Both the position numbers and the translations under genes were made by a program. The notes beneath the pieces were generated by a model. That model was not told where the DNA came from and made no database searches. It saw only the letters and a program-made list of their open reading frames with translations. A DNA stretch of 64,000 nt from contig NZ_JAVFJJ010000009.1 in the NCBI RefSeq assembly GCF_030908245.1, positions 110,447 to 174,446 on the forward strand, given 5' to 3'. Below, piece after piece: positions 35,132-43,932 of the stretch. The DNA is from Sinomonas sp. ASV322. GTDB lineage: Bacteria > Actinomycetota > Actinomycetes > Actinomycetales > Micrococcaceae. Each line of letters begins with the position of its first letter. Position 1 is the first letter of the stretch.

Positions 35132-36724
35132 GTGGGCCAATCACACTTTGTCCCGAAGCCGGCGAGAGCCGCGACCGCGCAGTCCGACGCAGGACGCGCG
35201 GCCATCGTGGCTGCGTTCGCCGCGCTCCGCGAAGAGTTCCAGCTCGCATCGGAGTACCCCTCGGCGGCCCTCGCCGACGCCGAGGCCGCCATCGCCTCCC
35301 TTCGGCTGCCCGACGCCGACGAGACCCACGTCGACTTCGTCACGATCGATCCGCCCGCATCGACCGACCTCGACCAAGCCCTCCACCTCGAACGCGACGG
35401 CGCCGGCTATCGAGTGCGCTACGCGATCGCGGACGTCCCAGCCTTCGTGCGGCCCGACGGCGAGCTCGACGCCGAAACGCGGCGCCGCGGTCAGACCATC
35501 TACGCCGCCGACGAGAAGGTCCCGCTCCATCCGCGCGACATCACCGACGACGCCGGGAGCCTCCTCGCGGACACCGTGCGCGGGGCGTTCGTCTGGGACT
35601 TCCGGCTCGGCGCGGACGGCGAGGTCACCGACGTCGACCTCAGGCGGGCCCGGGTCCGGAGCCGGGCGAAGCTCAACTACGCCGACGTGCAGGCCCAGAT
35701 CGACGCGGGAACCGCCGTCGAACCCCTCATGCTGCTCAAGGAGGTAGGGCTCAAGCGCGTGGCCCTCGAAAGAGCGCGCGGCGGGGCCAGCCTCAATCTC
35801 CCCGAGCAGGAAGTCGTTCCCACGGACGACGGCGGCTACCGCATCGAGGCGGCCGCGCAGCGCCCGGTGGAGGACTGGAACGCGCAGATCTCGCTCATGA
35901 CCGGCATGGCGGCGGCGAAGCTCATGATGGACGGCGGCGTCGGGATCCTCCGCACCATGCCGCCTCCGGACGAGAAGTCGCTGCGGCACTTCCGCCGGCA
36001 GACGCACGCGCTCGGCCGCCCCTGGGACGGAGACGTTCCGTACGGCGAGTACCTTCGCACGCTCGACGCCTCCGATCCGCAGCACCTCGCGATCCTGCAC
36101 GCGGCAGCCGCGCTCTTCCGCGGCGCGACCTACACGCCGTTCGACGGCGTGCTCCCGGACAATCCCGTCCAGGCGGCGATCGCCGCGCCCTACGCCCACA
36201 CGACGGCGCCGCTGCGGAGGCTCGTCGACCGCTTCGTCCTCGTGCTCTGCGACGCTCTCGCGAACGACGGCGACGTACCCGCCTGGGCCCGCAACGCGTT
36301 GCCCGCCCTCCCGGGCCTCATGGCCGCATCGGATCACTTGGCCGCCCAAGTCGAGCGCGCGTCGCTCGACCTCGTCGAAGCAGCGCTGCTCGTCAACTGT
36401 GTCGGCCAGGAGTATGACGCCGTCGTGGTCTCCGGCTCGAAGCCTGCAGCGAGCGACGACGGCGCGGGTCCGGGCAACGGGTCTGGCTCCAGCAACGGCA
36501 ACGGCAACGGCAACAGGCGACCCTCCCAACCGCTCGACCGCATCGCGAGCTCGCAGAACGGCGGCCGTCCCCAAGGCGGCGGCAAGCCGTTCGGCACCGT
36601 GCAGCTCTCCGATCCGCCGGTCACGGCGCGCTGCGAGGGCGAGATGGAGTCCGGAACCACCGTGCGCGTGCGGCTCGTGACCGCCGACATCCTGAAGCGG
36701 CTCGTGCTGTTCGAGCGCGTATAG
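35132..36724 (+). CDS. RNB-domain ribonuclease (RNase II/R family)
   Basis: A 530-residue 3'-5' exoribonuclease. The catalytic motif TIDPPASTDLDQALHLE carries the metal-binding aspartates. YRVRYAIADVPAFVRPDGEL and AAPYAHTTAPLRRLVDRFVL complete the RNB core. There are no N-terminal cold-shock domains, and the C-terminus has only a short S1-like stretch. An in-frame low-complexity insert (SNGNGNGN, near 36490-36510) separates core and tail. The gene is monocistronic with a leaderless promoter. Confidence 0.9.
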   Translation: MGQSHFVPKPARAATAQSDAGRAAIVAAFAALREEFQLASEYPSAALADAEAAIASLRLPDADETHVDFVTIDPPASTDLDQALHLERDGAGYRVRYAIADVPAFVRPDGELDAETRRRGQTIYAADEKVPLHPRDITDDAGSLLADTVRGAFVWDFRLGADGEVTDVDLRRARVRSRAKLNYADVQAQIDAGTAVEPLMLLKEVGLKRVALERARGGASLNLPEQEVVPTDDGGYRIEAAAQRPVEDWNAQISLMTGMAAAKLMMDGGVGILRTMPPPDEKSLRHFRRQTHALGRPWDGDVPYGEYLRTLDASDPQHLAILHAAAALFRGATYTPFDGVLPDNPVQAAIAAPYAHTTAPLRRLVDRFVLVLCDALANDGDVPAWARNALPALPGLMAASDHLAAQVERASLDLVEAALLVNCVGQEYDAVVVSGSKPAASDDGAGPGNGSGSSNGNGNGNRRPSQPLDRIASSQNGGRPQGGGKPFGTVQLSDPPVTARCEGEMESGTTVRVRLVTADILKRLVLFERV

Positions 36725-37074
36725 GGTCGGCTGCGCGCGAGCTCCCCGGTTCCTCCGGTCCGCCGCACTCCGCCAGCTCGCCCCCCGCCCTTACGGCTTA
36801 CCCCCTGCCTCACCAGGGATCCGCCGATTCGCCGCAACTCCGCCGGCTCGCACCCCCTCCCTTACGGCTTACCCCCTGCCTCACCAGGGATCCGCCGATT
36901 CGCCGCAACTCCGCCGGCTCGCACCCCCTCCCTTACGGCTTACCCCCTGCCTCACCAGGGATCCGCCGATTCGCCGCTAGTCAGCCGGTTCGCCCGGTGT
37001 CCGCCGGCTACAGCCCCCGCCTCTTTGGCTGATCCCCGTCGTCGACGGCATTCCGGCTCCTCGGCTCCCGAGCA
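36725..37074. other. Gene-free interval holding tandem repeats
   Basis: 350 bases between the convergent RNB and AbiEi-like genes with no supported gene. Most of it is the 71-bp tandem array described separately; the remainder (36978-37050) looks like a decayed further unit rich in CCGCCGG. Confidence 0.7.
36761..36977. repeat. 71-bp tandem repeat array, about three units
   Basis: TTACGGCTTACCCCCTGCC starts at 36791, 36862 and 36933, giving a strict 71-bp period. Units are nearly identical and include CTCACCAGGGATCCGCC and ATTCGCCGC. A diverged partial unit precedes (36761-36790). The near identity suggests recent amplification. No open frame runs through the array with codon-like bias. Confidence 0.9.
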
Positions 37075-38052
37075 TCACGCCGAGCGATACCGACGCGACC
37101 TGTCAAAGGCCGCGCTGATCAGAGCGTGGACACGTTCCGGTCGGGTGAGATCAGCCCACGTGATGCGCACGATCACCCATCCGTGGCCAACCAGTGCGTT
37201 CTCTCGCGCCCGTTCGCGCAGGAGGACCTGGTCAGTCGGCTCGTCGCCGACGTACTTCGAAAGGCCGTCGAATTCGAGGGCCACGCGCAGGTCTGGCCAC
37301 GCGAAGTCAAGGCGGTAGACGGACCCTTCGACGAGGACCTCGAATTGCTGGACGGCACGTGGGATCGGCAGCGATTCCAGGAGCAACCGTGTCCGCGTCT
37401 CGCCCGCAGATTCGGACAGGGCGGTTGCCCGAGCCATGATCGCGCGGGCAGCGGCAACTCCGCGACGGTGGCGCGCACGATTCACCGCTTCGAGCAAGGA
37501 TGCGTCGTCGACCGATCTCTGCCAGAGCGCGGACTCACACAGAATCATCGCCGGCTCGACCGGCAGGACCCTCAGGCAGTCGATCACCGTCTCAGCACTC
37601 TCCGTGCACGGCAACCCGTCAACGAGCCCAATGGTCGCGTCAGGCCGGTAGGTCTTGACCACATCCAGGGCATGATCGCGGCTAGACGACTTGAAGAGCT
37701 GGACAAGGTGAATCCGCCGTTCCGAGGTCCATACGCTGAAGCCGTGGAGCGCCGCGGCGCTCACGCCCGAGTAGCCGAACGCCCACGGCGATGACGGAGT
37801 GAAGCGCGACCACGCATGAGCCCGTATGCGAAGGAGGCGATCGTTTCGCTCACGGATCGCGACGTCATTCCCTTGAGGAACCAGCCCTCTCATCCCGAAG
37901 ACCCCCCGCCGGATCTTCACGATGACCCCGTCGGCGACGAGATCGGGCACTGAATTCTCTCCCACACCTAACAGAGCGAGCTCTCGAGATGTGCAGAGCC
38001 CATGGGCGAAGCTCGGCCGAGGGCCAAGACGTGAGAGGTCAAGAGTTTTCAT
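37075..38052 (-). CDS. AbiEi-like protein with C-terminal DUF559/PD-(D/E)XK-like domain
   Basis: A 325-residue protein of a type common in actinobacteria. The N-terminal region (TSRELALLGVGENSVPDLV, then VIVKIRRGVFGM) resembles the winged helix of type IV antitoxins (AbiEi). The middle carries SAAALHGFSVW. The C-terminal 100 residues (YRLDFAWPDLRVALEFDG, then GWVIVRITWADL) resemble the Vsr/DUF559 nuclease fold with D and E in the expected places. No AbiEii nucleotidyltransferase toxin lies next to it. The role is unknown; defence or DNA processing is possible. It is flanked by repeat-rich spacers on both sides. Confidence 0.7.
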   Translation of the reverse strand: MKTLDLSRLGPRPSFAHGLCTSRELALLGVGENSVPDLVADGVIVKIRRGVFGMRGLVPQGNDVAIRERNDRLLRIRAHAWSRFTPSSPWAFGYSGVSAAALHGFSVWTSERRIHLVQLFKSSSRDHALDVVKTYRPDATIGLVDGLPCTESAETVIDCLRVLPVEPAMILCESALWQRSVDDASLLEAVNRARHRRGVAAARAIMARATALSESAGETRTRLLLESLPIPRAVQQFEVLVEGSVYRLDFAWPDLRVALEFDGLSKYVGDEPTDQVLLRERARENALVGHGWVIVRITWADLTRPERVHALISAAFDRSRRYRSA

Positions 38053-38607
38053 AAGGCGACTCTGACCTCCTTAGTAGAGTTCGCGCGCGCTCCTGGCGCT
38101 CCATGTGGATACGCGCCCGGAAGGGATCCTGTTGAGGAGCAGTGCAGTCGGGGACAGCCTTCCGCAGCATGCGCGGCACACCGATCATCCGCAGGTCCGC
38201 CGGTTTCCCGCAGGAGGGCCGTTCGCCGGATATAGAGGGGGTTATCGCCGGCGGAACGACAGCCAACCGGCGGAAATGCGGCCAACCGGCGGAAACACGA
38301 CCGGGCCGCGAAACCGGCCGCCGCCAAAGCCGTGCGGACCACCACGAAGGCGCGTCGCCGTGTGTCGCGGACCACAATTCCCGGCTTTCCGCAAGCCCAC
38401 GATATCCTTGAGTCGTTAATGGATGCCCGGTCGTCTTCGACGCGATCTGCTTTTTCACCTGCCAGCGCCCGCGCTGGCACCTTGATAGCCCGCGATCGGC
38501 TTCCACTGGACGGCCGTTGCGACCGGCTGCTCCGGACGCCTTGGGCGAATGCGAGTCCCTTGCCGCCCGCCCTGAGGACGTCTGTTGAGCGGCCAGTCCC
38601 GGCCCAG
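38053..38607. other. Gene-free interval and probable long leader of the DEAD-box helicase
   Basis: 555 bases without a convincing gene. It contains a cluster of CCGGCGGA motifs (38196-38322) and a -10-like TATCCT (38403-38408). The part from about 38415 to 38607 would be a long untranslated leader, as is common for RNA-helicase genes. In-frame ATG 38419 would instead extend the helicase by 63 poorly conserved residues. Confidence 0.5.
38248..38293. repeat. Three CCGGCGGA motifs at 19-bp spacing
   Basis: CCGGCGGA at 38248, 38267 and 38286; the last two lie within AACCGGCGGAAA. An inverted copy (TCCGCCGGTTTCC) is near 38196. The regular spacing hints at a binding site array. Confidence 0.55.
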
Positions 38608-40425
38608 ATGGAGAGGGACGCAGCCCCTTTGAACGAGGTTCACACTCAGGAACTGCTTCTGGACGATTCGGGCGAGGAGACGCTCGAAACGCAGGAGACC
38701 ATTACCAACGACGCCCCCGTGCGCCAGGAAGCGCAGCAGACCTTCAGCGACTTCGGCGTCATTCCCGAGATCGCACAGTCGCTCGCCGATGCAGGGATCC
38801 TCCACCCGTTCCCGATCCAGTCGATGACGCTCGGCGTCGCGCTCGGCGGGCACGACATCATCGGCCAGGCCAAGACGGGCACGGGCAAGACGCTCGGCTT
38901 CGGCATCCCGACGCTCCAGCGCGCGATCGCACCCGACCACCCCGACTACGCAAAGCTCCCGGTGCCCGGCGCGCCGCAGGCCCTCATCATCGTCCCCACA
39001 CGCGAGCTCGCACTCCAGGTCTCGAAGGATCTCCAGACGGCGAGCAAGCGCACGAACCTGCGCACCGAGGTCATCTACGGCGGCCGCGCGTACGAACCGC
39101 AGATCGAGGCGCTGCAGCGCGGCGTCGACGTCATTGTCGGAACGCCGGGCCGCCTGATCGACCTGCACCGCCAGCGCCACCTCAACCTCAAGAACGTGCG
39201 GATCGTGGTCCTCGACGAGGCGGACGAGATGCTCGACCTCGGCTTCCTGCCCGACGTCGAGACGCTGCTCGGCGCCGTCCCCGCAATCCGCCAGACGATG
39301 CTCTTCTCCGCGACCATGCCGGGCCCGGTCGTCGCGATGGCCCGCCGCTACATGAGCCGGCCCACGCACATCCGCGCGTCCGAGCCGGACGACGACTCGA
39401 TCACGAAGAAGGACATCCGCCAGGTCATCTACCGTGCCCATCACCTCGACAAAGACGAGGTCGTGGCGCGCATCCTCCAGTCCGAGGGCCGCGGCCGGAC
39501 GATCATCTTCACGAAGACCAAGCGCACCGCCGCGAAGCTCGCCGAGGAGCTCGTCGACCGCGGGTTCGCGGCAGCCGCCCTCCACGGCGACCTCGGCCAG
39601 GGCGCGCGCGAGCAGGCGCTCCGCGCGTTCCGCAACAACAAGGTCGACGTCCTCGTCGCGACCGATGTCGCGGCCCGCGGCATCGACGTCGAGGACGTCA
39701 CGCATGTCATCAACTTCCAGTGCCCGGAGGACGAAAAGGCCTACCTGCACCGTGTCGGCCGCACCGGCCGCGCCGGCAACAAGGGCACGGCCGTGACGTT
39801 CGTCGACTGGGAGGACGTCCCCCGCTGGACGCTCATCAACAAGGCGCTCGGGCTCGACGTCCCGGAGCCGGTCGAAACGTACTCGTCGTCCGCGCACCTC
39901 TTCGCGGATCTGGACATCCCCCAGGGCACGAAGGGCCGTCTGCCCCGCCACAAGCGCGTGCTCGAGGGCGTCGAGGGTGAGGCGCTCGAGGACCTGGGCG
40001 GGCCGTCGAAGAAGCCGCGCCGCGGTGGCAAGGGCCGCGAGCGGCGGGGCGGCGAGGCCCGAGGCGGCTCGAAGCCTCGCGAGGCCGAGAAGGCCGGCGC
40101 CGCCGAGCAGCCCGCCGAGGGCGGGGCCAAGGTGGTGGCCGAACGCGCCGAGGGCGAGGGCAAGCACGGGCACGGCCACGGCCGCTCCGACCGCCAGGCA
40201 CGCTCGCAGACCAGCGGCGAGGGCCGGCGTCGCAGGGGCAGCTCGAAGAAGGCCGAGCCGGAGCAGGCGCCGGCCGAGCAGGGCGCCGCTGCTCAGGCCG
40301 CGGCCGTCTTCCTCCAAGGTGACACCGAGGAGGGCGTGGACCGCGGCGTGCTGGCCGCGCGCCGCCGTCGTTCGCGGACCCGCCGCGTCGAAGGCGAAGT
40401 CGTGAGCCGCACGAACGCCGAATAG
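38608..40425 (+). CDS. DEAD-box RNA helicase
   Basis: About 605 residues. The Q-motif region is FSDFGVIPEIAQSLADAGI with HPFPIQ; motif I is AKTGTGKT, II VLDEADEM, III SAT, and the C-terminal motifs ATDVAARGIDVEDV and HRVGRTGRAG are complete. The last 170 residues are Arg/Gly/Lys/Glu-rich and disordered, as in RNA-binding helicases of the RhlE/CsdA type. ATG 38608 is provisional; TTG 38629 and ATG 38419 are alternatives. The stop is 2 nt before the methyltransferase start. Confidence 0.9.
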   Translation: MERDAAPLNEVHTQELLLDDSGEETLETQETITNDAPVRQEAQQTFSDFGVIPEIAQSLADAGILHPFPIQSMTLGVALGGHDIIGQAKTGTGKTLGFGIPTLQRAIAPDHPDYAKLPVPGAPQALIIVPTRELALQVSKDLQTASKRTNLRTEVIYGGRAYEPQIEALQRGVDVIVGTPGRLIDLHRQRHLNLKNVRIVVLDEADEMLDLGFLPDVETLLGAVPAIRQTMLFSATMPGPVVAMARRYMSRPTHIRASEPDDDSITKKDIRQVIYRAHHLDKDEVVARILQSEGRGRTIIFTKTKRTAAKLAEELVDRGFAAAALHGDLGQGAREQALRAFRNNKVDVLVATDVAARGIDVEDVTHVINFQCPEDEKAYLHRVGRTGRAGNKGTAVTFVDWEDVPRWTLINKALGLDVPEPVETYSSSAHLFADLDIPQGTKGRLPRHKRVLEGVEGEALEDLGGPSKKPRRGGKGRERRGGEARGGSKPREAEKAGAAEQPAEGGAKVVAERAEGEGKHGHGHGRSDRQARSQTSGEGRRRRGSSKKAEPEQAPAEQGAAAQAAAVFLQGDTEEGVDRGVLAARRRRSRTRRVEGEVVSRTNAE

Positions 40426-40427
40426 GC

Positions 40428-41321
40428 ATGCACGTGGGCGCGAGCGTGCCGGCCGGAGTGGTCCGGCCGGAGGGTGTGTGGCGTCCGGACGGACCTGATC
40501 TCGTCGTCGAGGCGGACAACGCGGAATTCCTCCCGTCGCTTCCCGACGGCTCGTTCACGATGGTCTACATCGATCCGCCCTTCAACACGGGTCGCGCCCA
40601 GCGCCGCCAGTCGATGACCATGGTCCGGAGCAACGACGGCGACCGCATCGGCTTCGGCGGGCAGCGCTACGAGACCATCAAGGGCGCCCTGCACCGCTAT
40701 GACGACGCGTTCGGCGACTACTGGGCCTTCCTCGAGCCCCGGCTGCTCGAAGCGTGGCGCGTGCTCGCGGATGACGGGACGCTCTACCTGCACCTCGACT
40801 ATCGCGAGGTGCACTACGCCAAGGTCATGCTTGACGTGATCTTCGGGCGGGAATGCTTCCTCAACGAGATCGTGTGGGCCTACGACTTCGGCGCGCGCAC
40901 GCGCCGGCGCTGGCCCACGAAGCACGACACGATCCTCGTGTACGTCAAGGACCCCGAGAAGTACCACTTCGACAGCGCCGAGGTGGACCGCGAGCCGTAT
41001 ATGGCCCCCGGGCTGGTGACGCCGGAGAAGCGCGAGCTCGGCAAGCTGCCCACTGACGTCTGGTGGCACACGATCGTCTCTCCGACGGGGCGTGAGAAGA
41101 CCGGCTATCCGACGCAGAAGCCCGTCGGGCTCGTGCGGCGCATGGTCGCGGCCAGCTCGCGGCCCGGCGATTGGATCCTCGACTTCTTCGCGGGCTCGGG
41201 CACGCTCGGGGCCGCGGCGCATGAGCTCGGCCGTCGCTTCGTGTGCGTTGACGCGAACGCCCAGGCCATCGAGGTCATGGCCGCCCGCCTCAGCTCGGCG
41301 ACCGTGGTCCGGGCCGGCTAG
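40428..41321 (+). CDS. Site-specific DNA methyltransferase (N6-adenine/N4-cytosine type)
   Basis: 297 residues. MVYIDPPFNTG is catalytic motif IV (DPPF), and LDFFAGSGTLGAAAHELGRR is the SAM-binding motif I, in the order IV then I of beta-class enzymes. The target sequence cannot be read. No restriction endonuclease gene is adjacent, so it is an orphan methyltransferase or acts on another nucleic acid. It starts 2 nt after the helicase stop, so the two are probably co-translated. Its stop overlaps the convergent PHP gene's stop by 4 nt (CTAG). Confidence 0.88.
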   Translation: MHVGASVPAGVVRPEGVWRPDGPDLVVEADNAEFLPSLPDGSFTMVYIDPPFNTGRAQRRQSMTMVRSNDGDRIGFGGQRYETIKGALHRYDDAFGDYWAFLEPRLLEAWRVLADDGTLYLHLDYREVHYAKVMLDVIFGRECFLNEIVWAYDFGARTRRRWPTKHDTILVYVKDPEKYHFDSAEVDREPYMAPGLVTPEKRELGKLPTDVWWHTIVSPTGREKTGYPTQKPVGLVRRMVAASSRPGDWILDFFAGSGTLGAAAHELGRRFVCVDANAQAIEVMAARLSSATVVRAG

Positions 41322-42175
41322 GGGCGCTTCGCACGGACGACGACGGCGCCGCTCGCCTGCCGTTCGATCTCCGCGAGCACCTCGGGCGCGGTGGTGTTCT
41401 CGCCGAGGCGGTTGGCCTTGCCGGCCCCGTGATAGTCGGACGAACCGGTGACGAGGAGGCCGTGCCGCTCGGCAAGTTCGAGGAGGAACGGCCGCCGCGC
41501 CTCGGGATTGTCTCGATGGAAGACCTCGAGCCCCGCGAGGCCCGCATCGATCATGTCGCGGTAGGTCGCTTCGCCGACCGTCCGGCCGCGCGCCTCGGCC
41601 ACGGGATGGGCGAAGACCGGCACTCCTCCGGCGGCCCGGACGAGCTCGACGGCGAGGGCCGGCTCGGGCGCGTAGTGCTGGACGAAGTAGCGCGAGCGCG
41701 AGGAGAGGATCGTCGCGAATGCCTCCGACCGGTCACCGACGATGCCCGCCGCGACCAGCGCGTCCGCGATATGCGGCCGCCCCACGGTGGCTCCCGGTGC
41801 GAGGTGCTGGGTGACGTCGTCCCACGAGAGCGGGTAGTCCTCGGCGAGCAGCGAGACCATATGCTCGGCGCGGCTCAGGCGCGCGTCCTTGGCCTTCGTG
41901 ATCTCCTCGAGGAGCCCGCGATGCGTGGGGTCGTGCAGATAGCTCAGGACGTGGACGCTGATCCCCTCTGCCGTGCGGCACGAGACCTCCATGCCGGGCA
42001 CGAGCGCGACGCCGAGACTCTGTGCGGCATCCGACGCGTCGGCCCACCCGCCGGTCGAATCGTGGTCTGTGATCGCGACGGCGTCGAGGCCGGCGGCCAG
42101 CGCGGCGGCGACGAGGCCCGCGGGGCTCTCGGTGCCGTCGGAGACGCTCGAATGAGCGTGCAGATCAATCCTCAC
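41318..42175 (-). CDS. PHP-domain phosphoesterase (RNase AM/YciV-like)
   Basis: 285 residues. IDLHAHSSVSDGTESPAGLV and VAITDHDSTGGW carry the first metal ligands of the PHP fold; GMEVSCRT and SGSSDYHGAGKANRLG supply the later ones. Members hydrolyse 3',5'-bisphosphonucleotides or short RNA ends. GTG 42175 has a TATCGT hexamer 6 nt upstream. It is divergent from the aminopeptidase gene. Confidence 0.9.
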   Translation of the reverse strand: MRIDLHAHSSVSDGTESPAGLVAAALAAGLDAVAITDHDSTGGWADASDAAQSLGVALVPGMEVSCRTAEGISVHVLSYLHDPTHRGLLEEITKAKDARLSRAEHMVSLLAEDYPLSWDDVTQHLAPGATVGRPHIADALVAAGIVGDRSEAFATILSSRSRYFVQHYAPEPALAVELVRAAGGVPVFAHPVAEARGRTVGEATYRDMIDAGLAGLEVFHRDNPEARRPFLLELAERHGLLVTGSSDYHGAGKANRLGENTTAPEVLAEIERQASGAVVVRAKRP

Positions 42176-42181
42176 CCGACC

Positions 42182-42187
42182 ACGATA
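42182..42187 (-). promoter_or_regulatory. -10 hexamer, leaderless promoter of the PHP gene
   Basis: TATCGT on the minus strand, 6 nt before GTG 42175. Confidence 0.5.
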
Positions 42188-42263
42188 GCCTCAGCGGCGG
42201 GCCCGAGCCCTGACCCGCCCGGCCAACGCTGGACTTGAAGGGGGCCGGTGCAAGAATGGCATC

Positions 42264-43850
42264 GTGATTGCTTCAGAAACGGTGCCGGGCCACGAGCCCA
42301 GCCACCCCTCCCAGCAGCCCTCCGTCCAACCGCTCGAGGACCGCGTCGACAACCGATCACAGCGGCCCAGCTCCGACGCCTTCAAGAGGTTCATGGCCTC
42401 CCAGTGGGCTCCCGCGGATGCAGCGCTCCCGCCGCTCGGCGCCGTCGCCGAGTTCGCGGCCCGCCGTCGTCGCGCGATCTCGGAGCGCTTCCCAGGCGAG
42501 CGCCTCGTGATCCCCGCGGGCCCTCCCAAGGTGCGCTCGAACGACACGAACTACCGCTTCCGCCCGCACTCCGCGTTCGCCCACCTCACCGGCCTCGGCG
42601 TCGACCACGAGCCGGATGCCGTGCTAGTCCTCGAGCCTGTCGAGGAAGGAGCGGGCGACGGCGGAGGTCACCACAGCGCGACGCTCTACTTCCGCCCGCT
42701 CGCCGGCCGCGACACCGAGCAGTTCTACGCGAACGCCCACACGGGCGAGTTCTGGGTCGGTCCGCGGCCTACGCTCGCCGAGCTCGAGACCAGCCTCGGG
42801 ATCGCGACCGCACACCTCGACGAGCTCGAGGTCGCGCTCACGAAGGGCGTCGGTGCGCCCGAGATCGGCGGCGTCTCCGTGCGCCTCGTCCGGAAGGTCG
42901 ACGAGAACATCGACGCCCTCGTCGACACTGCACGCTACAACACCGCCCTCGACCCCGAGAGCCTCGACCTGAGCCAGCTCGACGCGCTCGACGATCAGCT
43001 CGCCGAGGCCCTCTCCGAGCTTCGGCTCACGAAGGACGCGTGGGAGGTCGAACAGCTCGAGGCCGCCGTCGCGTCGACGGCCGCAGGCTTCGAGGCGATC
43101 ATCCGGGCTCTGCCCCGCGCCGTCGCGCATCGCCGCGGCGAGCGCGTCGTCGAGACGGCCTTCTTCGCGAAGGCCCGCGAGGAAGGGAATGACCTCGGGT
43201 ACGACACGATCGCGGCGAGCGGCAACAACGCGACCATCCTCCACTGGATCACCAACACCGGTCCCGTGAGGGAGGGCGACCTCCTGCTCGTCGATGCCGG
43301 CGTCGAGGCCGAATCCCTCTACACGGCCGATGTCACGCGCACGATCCCGGTCAGCGGCCGCTTCAGCGAGGTACAGCGCCGCGTCTACCAAGCCGTGCTC
43401 GACGCCGCGGATGCCGGTTTCGCCGCGGCCCGCCCCGGCGTCAAGTTCCGGGAGGTCCACGCAGCGGCCATGAAGGTCCTCGCCGCGCGGCTCGCGGAGT
43501 GGGAGCTCCTGCCCGTGAGTGCCGAGGAGGCGCTCGCCCCCGAGGGCCAGCAGCACCGCCGCTGGATGCCGCACGGCACGAGCCATCACCTCGGTCTCGA
43601 TGTCCACGACTGTGCGCAGGCCCGCGCGGAGCTCTACCTCGACGGCGAACTCAAGCCCGGCATGGTGTTCACGATCGAGCCTGGCCTTTACTTCAAGGCC
43701 GAGGACCTCGCGATCCCGGAGGAGTACCGCGGCATCGGCGTGCGCATCGAGGACGATATCCTCATGACGGAAGACGGGCCGGTCAACTTGAGCGCCGAGC
43801 TCCCCCGTATGCCCGACGACGTCGAGGCGTGGATGGAGCGGCTCGGCTGA
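42264..43850 (+). CDS. pepP: Aminopeptidase P family (Xaa-Pro aminopeptidase)
   Basis: Removes N-terminal residues before proline; 528 residues. The creatinase-like N-terminal domain includes NDTNYRFRPHSAFAHLTG. The metal ligands are in LLVDAGVEAE and YTADVTRTIPVSG (Asp pair), HGTSHHLGLDVHD (His), FTIEPGLYF and RIEDDILMTEDG (Glu pair). GTG 42264 has an AAGAAT hexamer 6 nt upstream, a weaker leaderless match. A hairpin follows the stop. Confidence 0.92.
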   Translation: MIASETVPGHEPSHPSQQPSVQPLEDRVDNRSQRPSSDAFKRFMASQWAPADAALPPLGAVAEFAARRRRAISERFPGERLVIPAGPPKVRSNDTNYRFRPHSAFAHLTGLGVDHEPDAVLVLEPVEEGAGDGGGHHSATLYFRPLAGRDTEQFYANAHTGEFWVGPRPTLAELETSLGIATAHLDELEVALTKGVGAPEIGGVSVRLVRKVDENIDALVDTARYNTALDPESLDLSQLDALDDQLAEALSELRLTKDAWEVEQLEAAVASTAAGFEAIIRALPRAVAHRRGERVVETAFFAKAREEGNDLGYDTIAASGNNATILHWITNTGPVREGDLLLVDAGVEAESLYTADVTRTIPVSGRFSEVQRRVYQAVLDAADAGFAAARPGVKFREVHAAAMKVLAARLAEWELLPVSAEEALAPEGQQHRRWMPHGTSHHLGLDVHDCAQARAELYLDGELKPGMVFTIEPGLYFKAEDLAIPEEYRGIGVRIEDDILMTEDGPVNLSAELPRMPDDVEAWMERLG

Positions 43851-43872
43851 CAGACAGGGCGAGCTAGACCCT

Positions 43873-43930
43873 CGAAGCGTGAGGTCTCGCGGCGAACGTC
43901 ATTGACGATTCGACGAGGCCTCACGCTTCG
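43873..43930. terminator. Stem-loop between convergent pepP and stress-protein genes
   Basis: Arms CGAAGCGTGAGG (43873-43884) and CCTCACGCTTCG (43919-43930) are perfect 12-bp complements around a 34-nt loop. It is placed to terminate both genes. Confidence 0.65.
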
Positions 43931-43932
43931 GC

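Noticed and set aside
36334..36837. Minus-strand frame across the rnb 3' end and the repeats
   Set aside because: Antisense to rnb and runs into the repeat spacer; no family resemblance.
36761..36977. CRISPR array
   Set aside because: The units are 71-bp head-to-tail repeats with no unique spacers, and no cas genes are near.
37075..38052. Complete AbiE toxin-antitoxin pair
   Set aside because: No nucleotidyltransferase (AbiEii) gene is adjacent; only the AbiEi-like protein is seen.
38105..38419. 104-codon plus-strand frame in the helicase upstream region
   Set aside because: Pro/Arg-rich, overlaps the CCGGCGGA repeats, and has no ribosome binding site or promoter spacing; treated as non-coding.
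38455..40317. Minus-strand 620-codon frame opposite the DEAD-box helicase
   Set aside because: Antisense shadow; the plus strand carries every helicase motif.
40428..41321. Complete restriction-modification system
   Set aside because: Only the methyltransferase is present; no endonuclease or specificity gene lies nearby.
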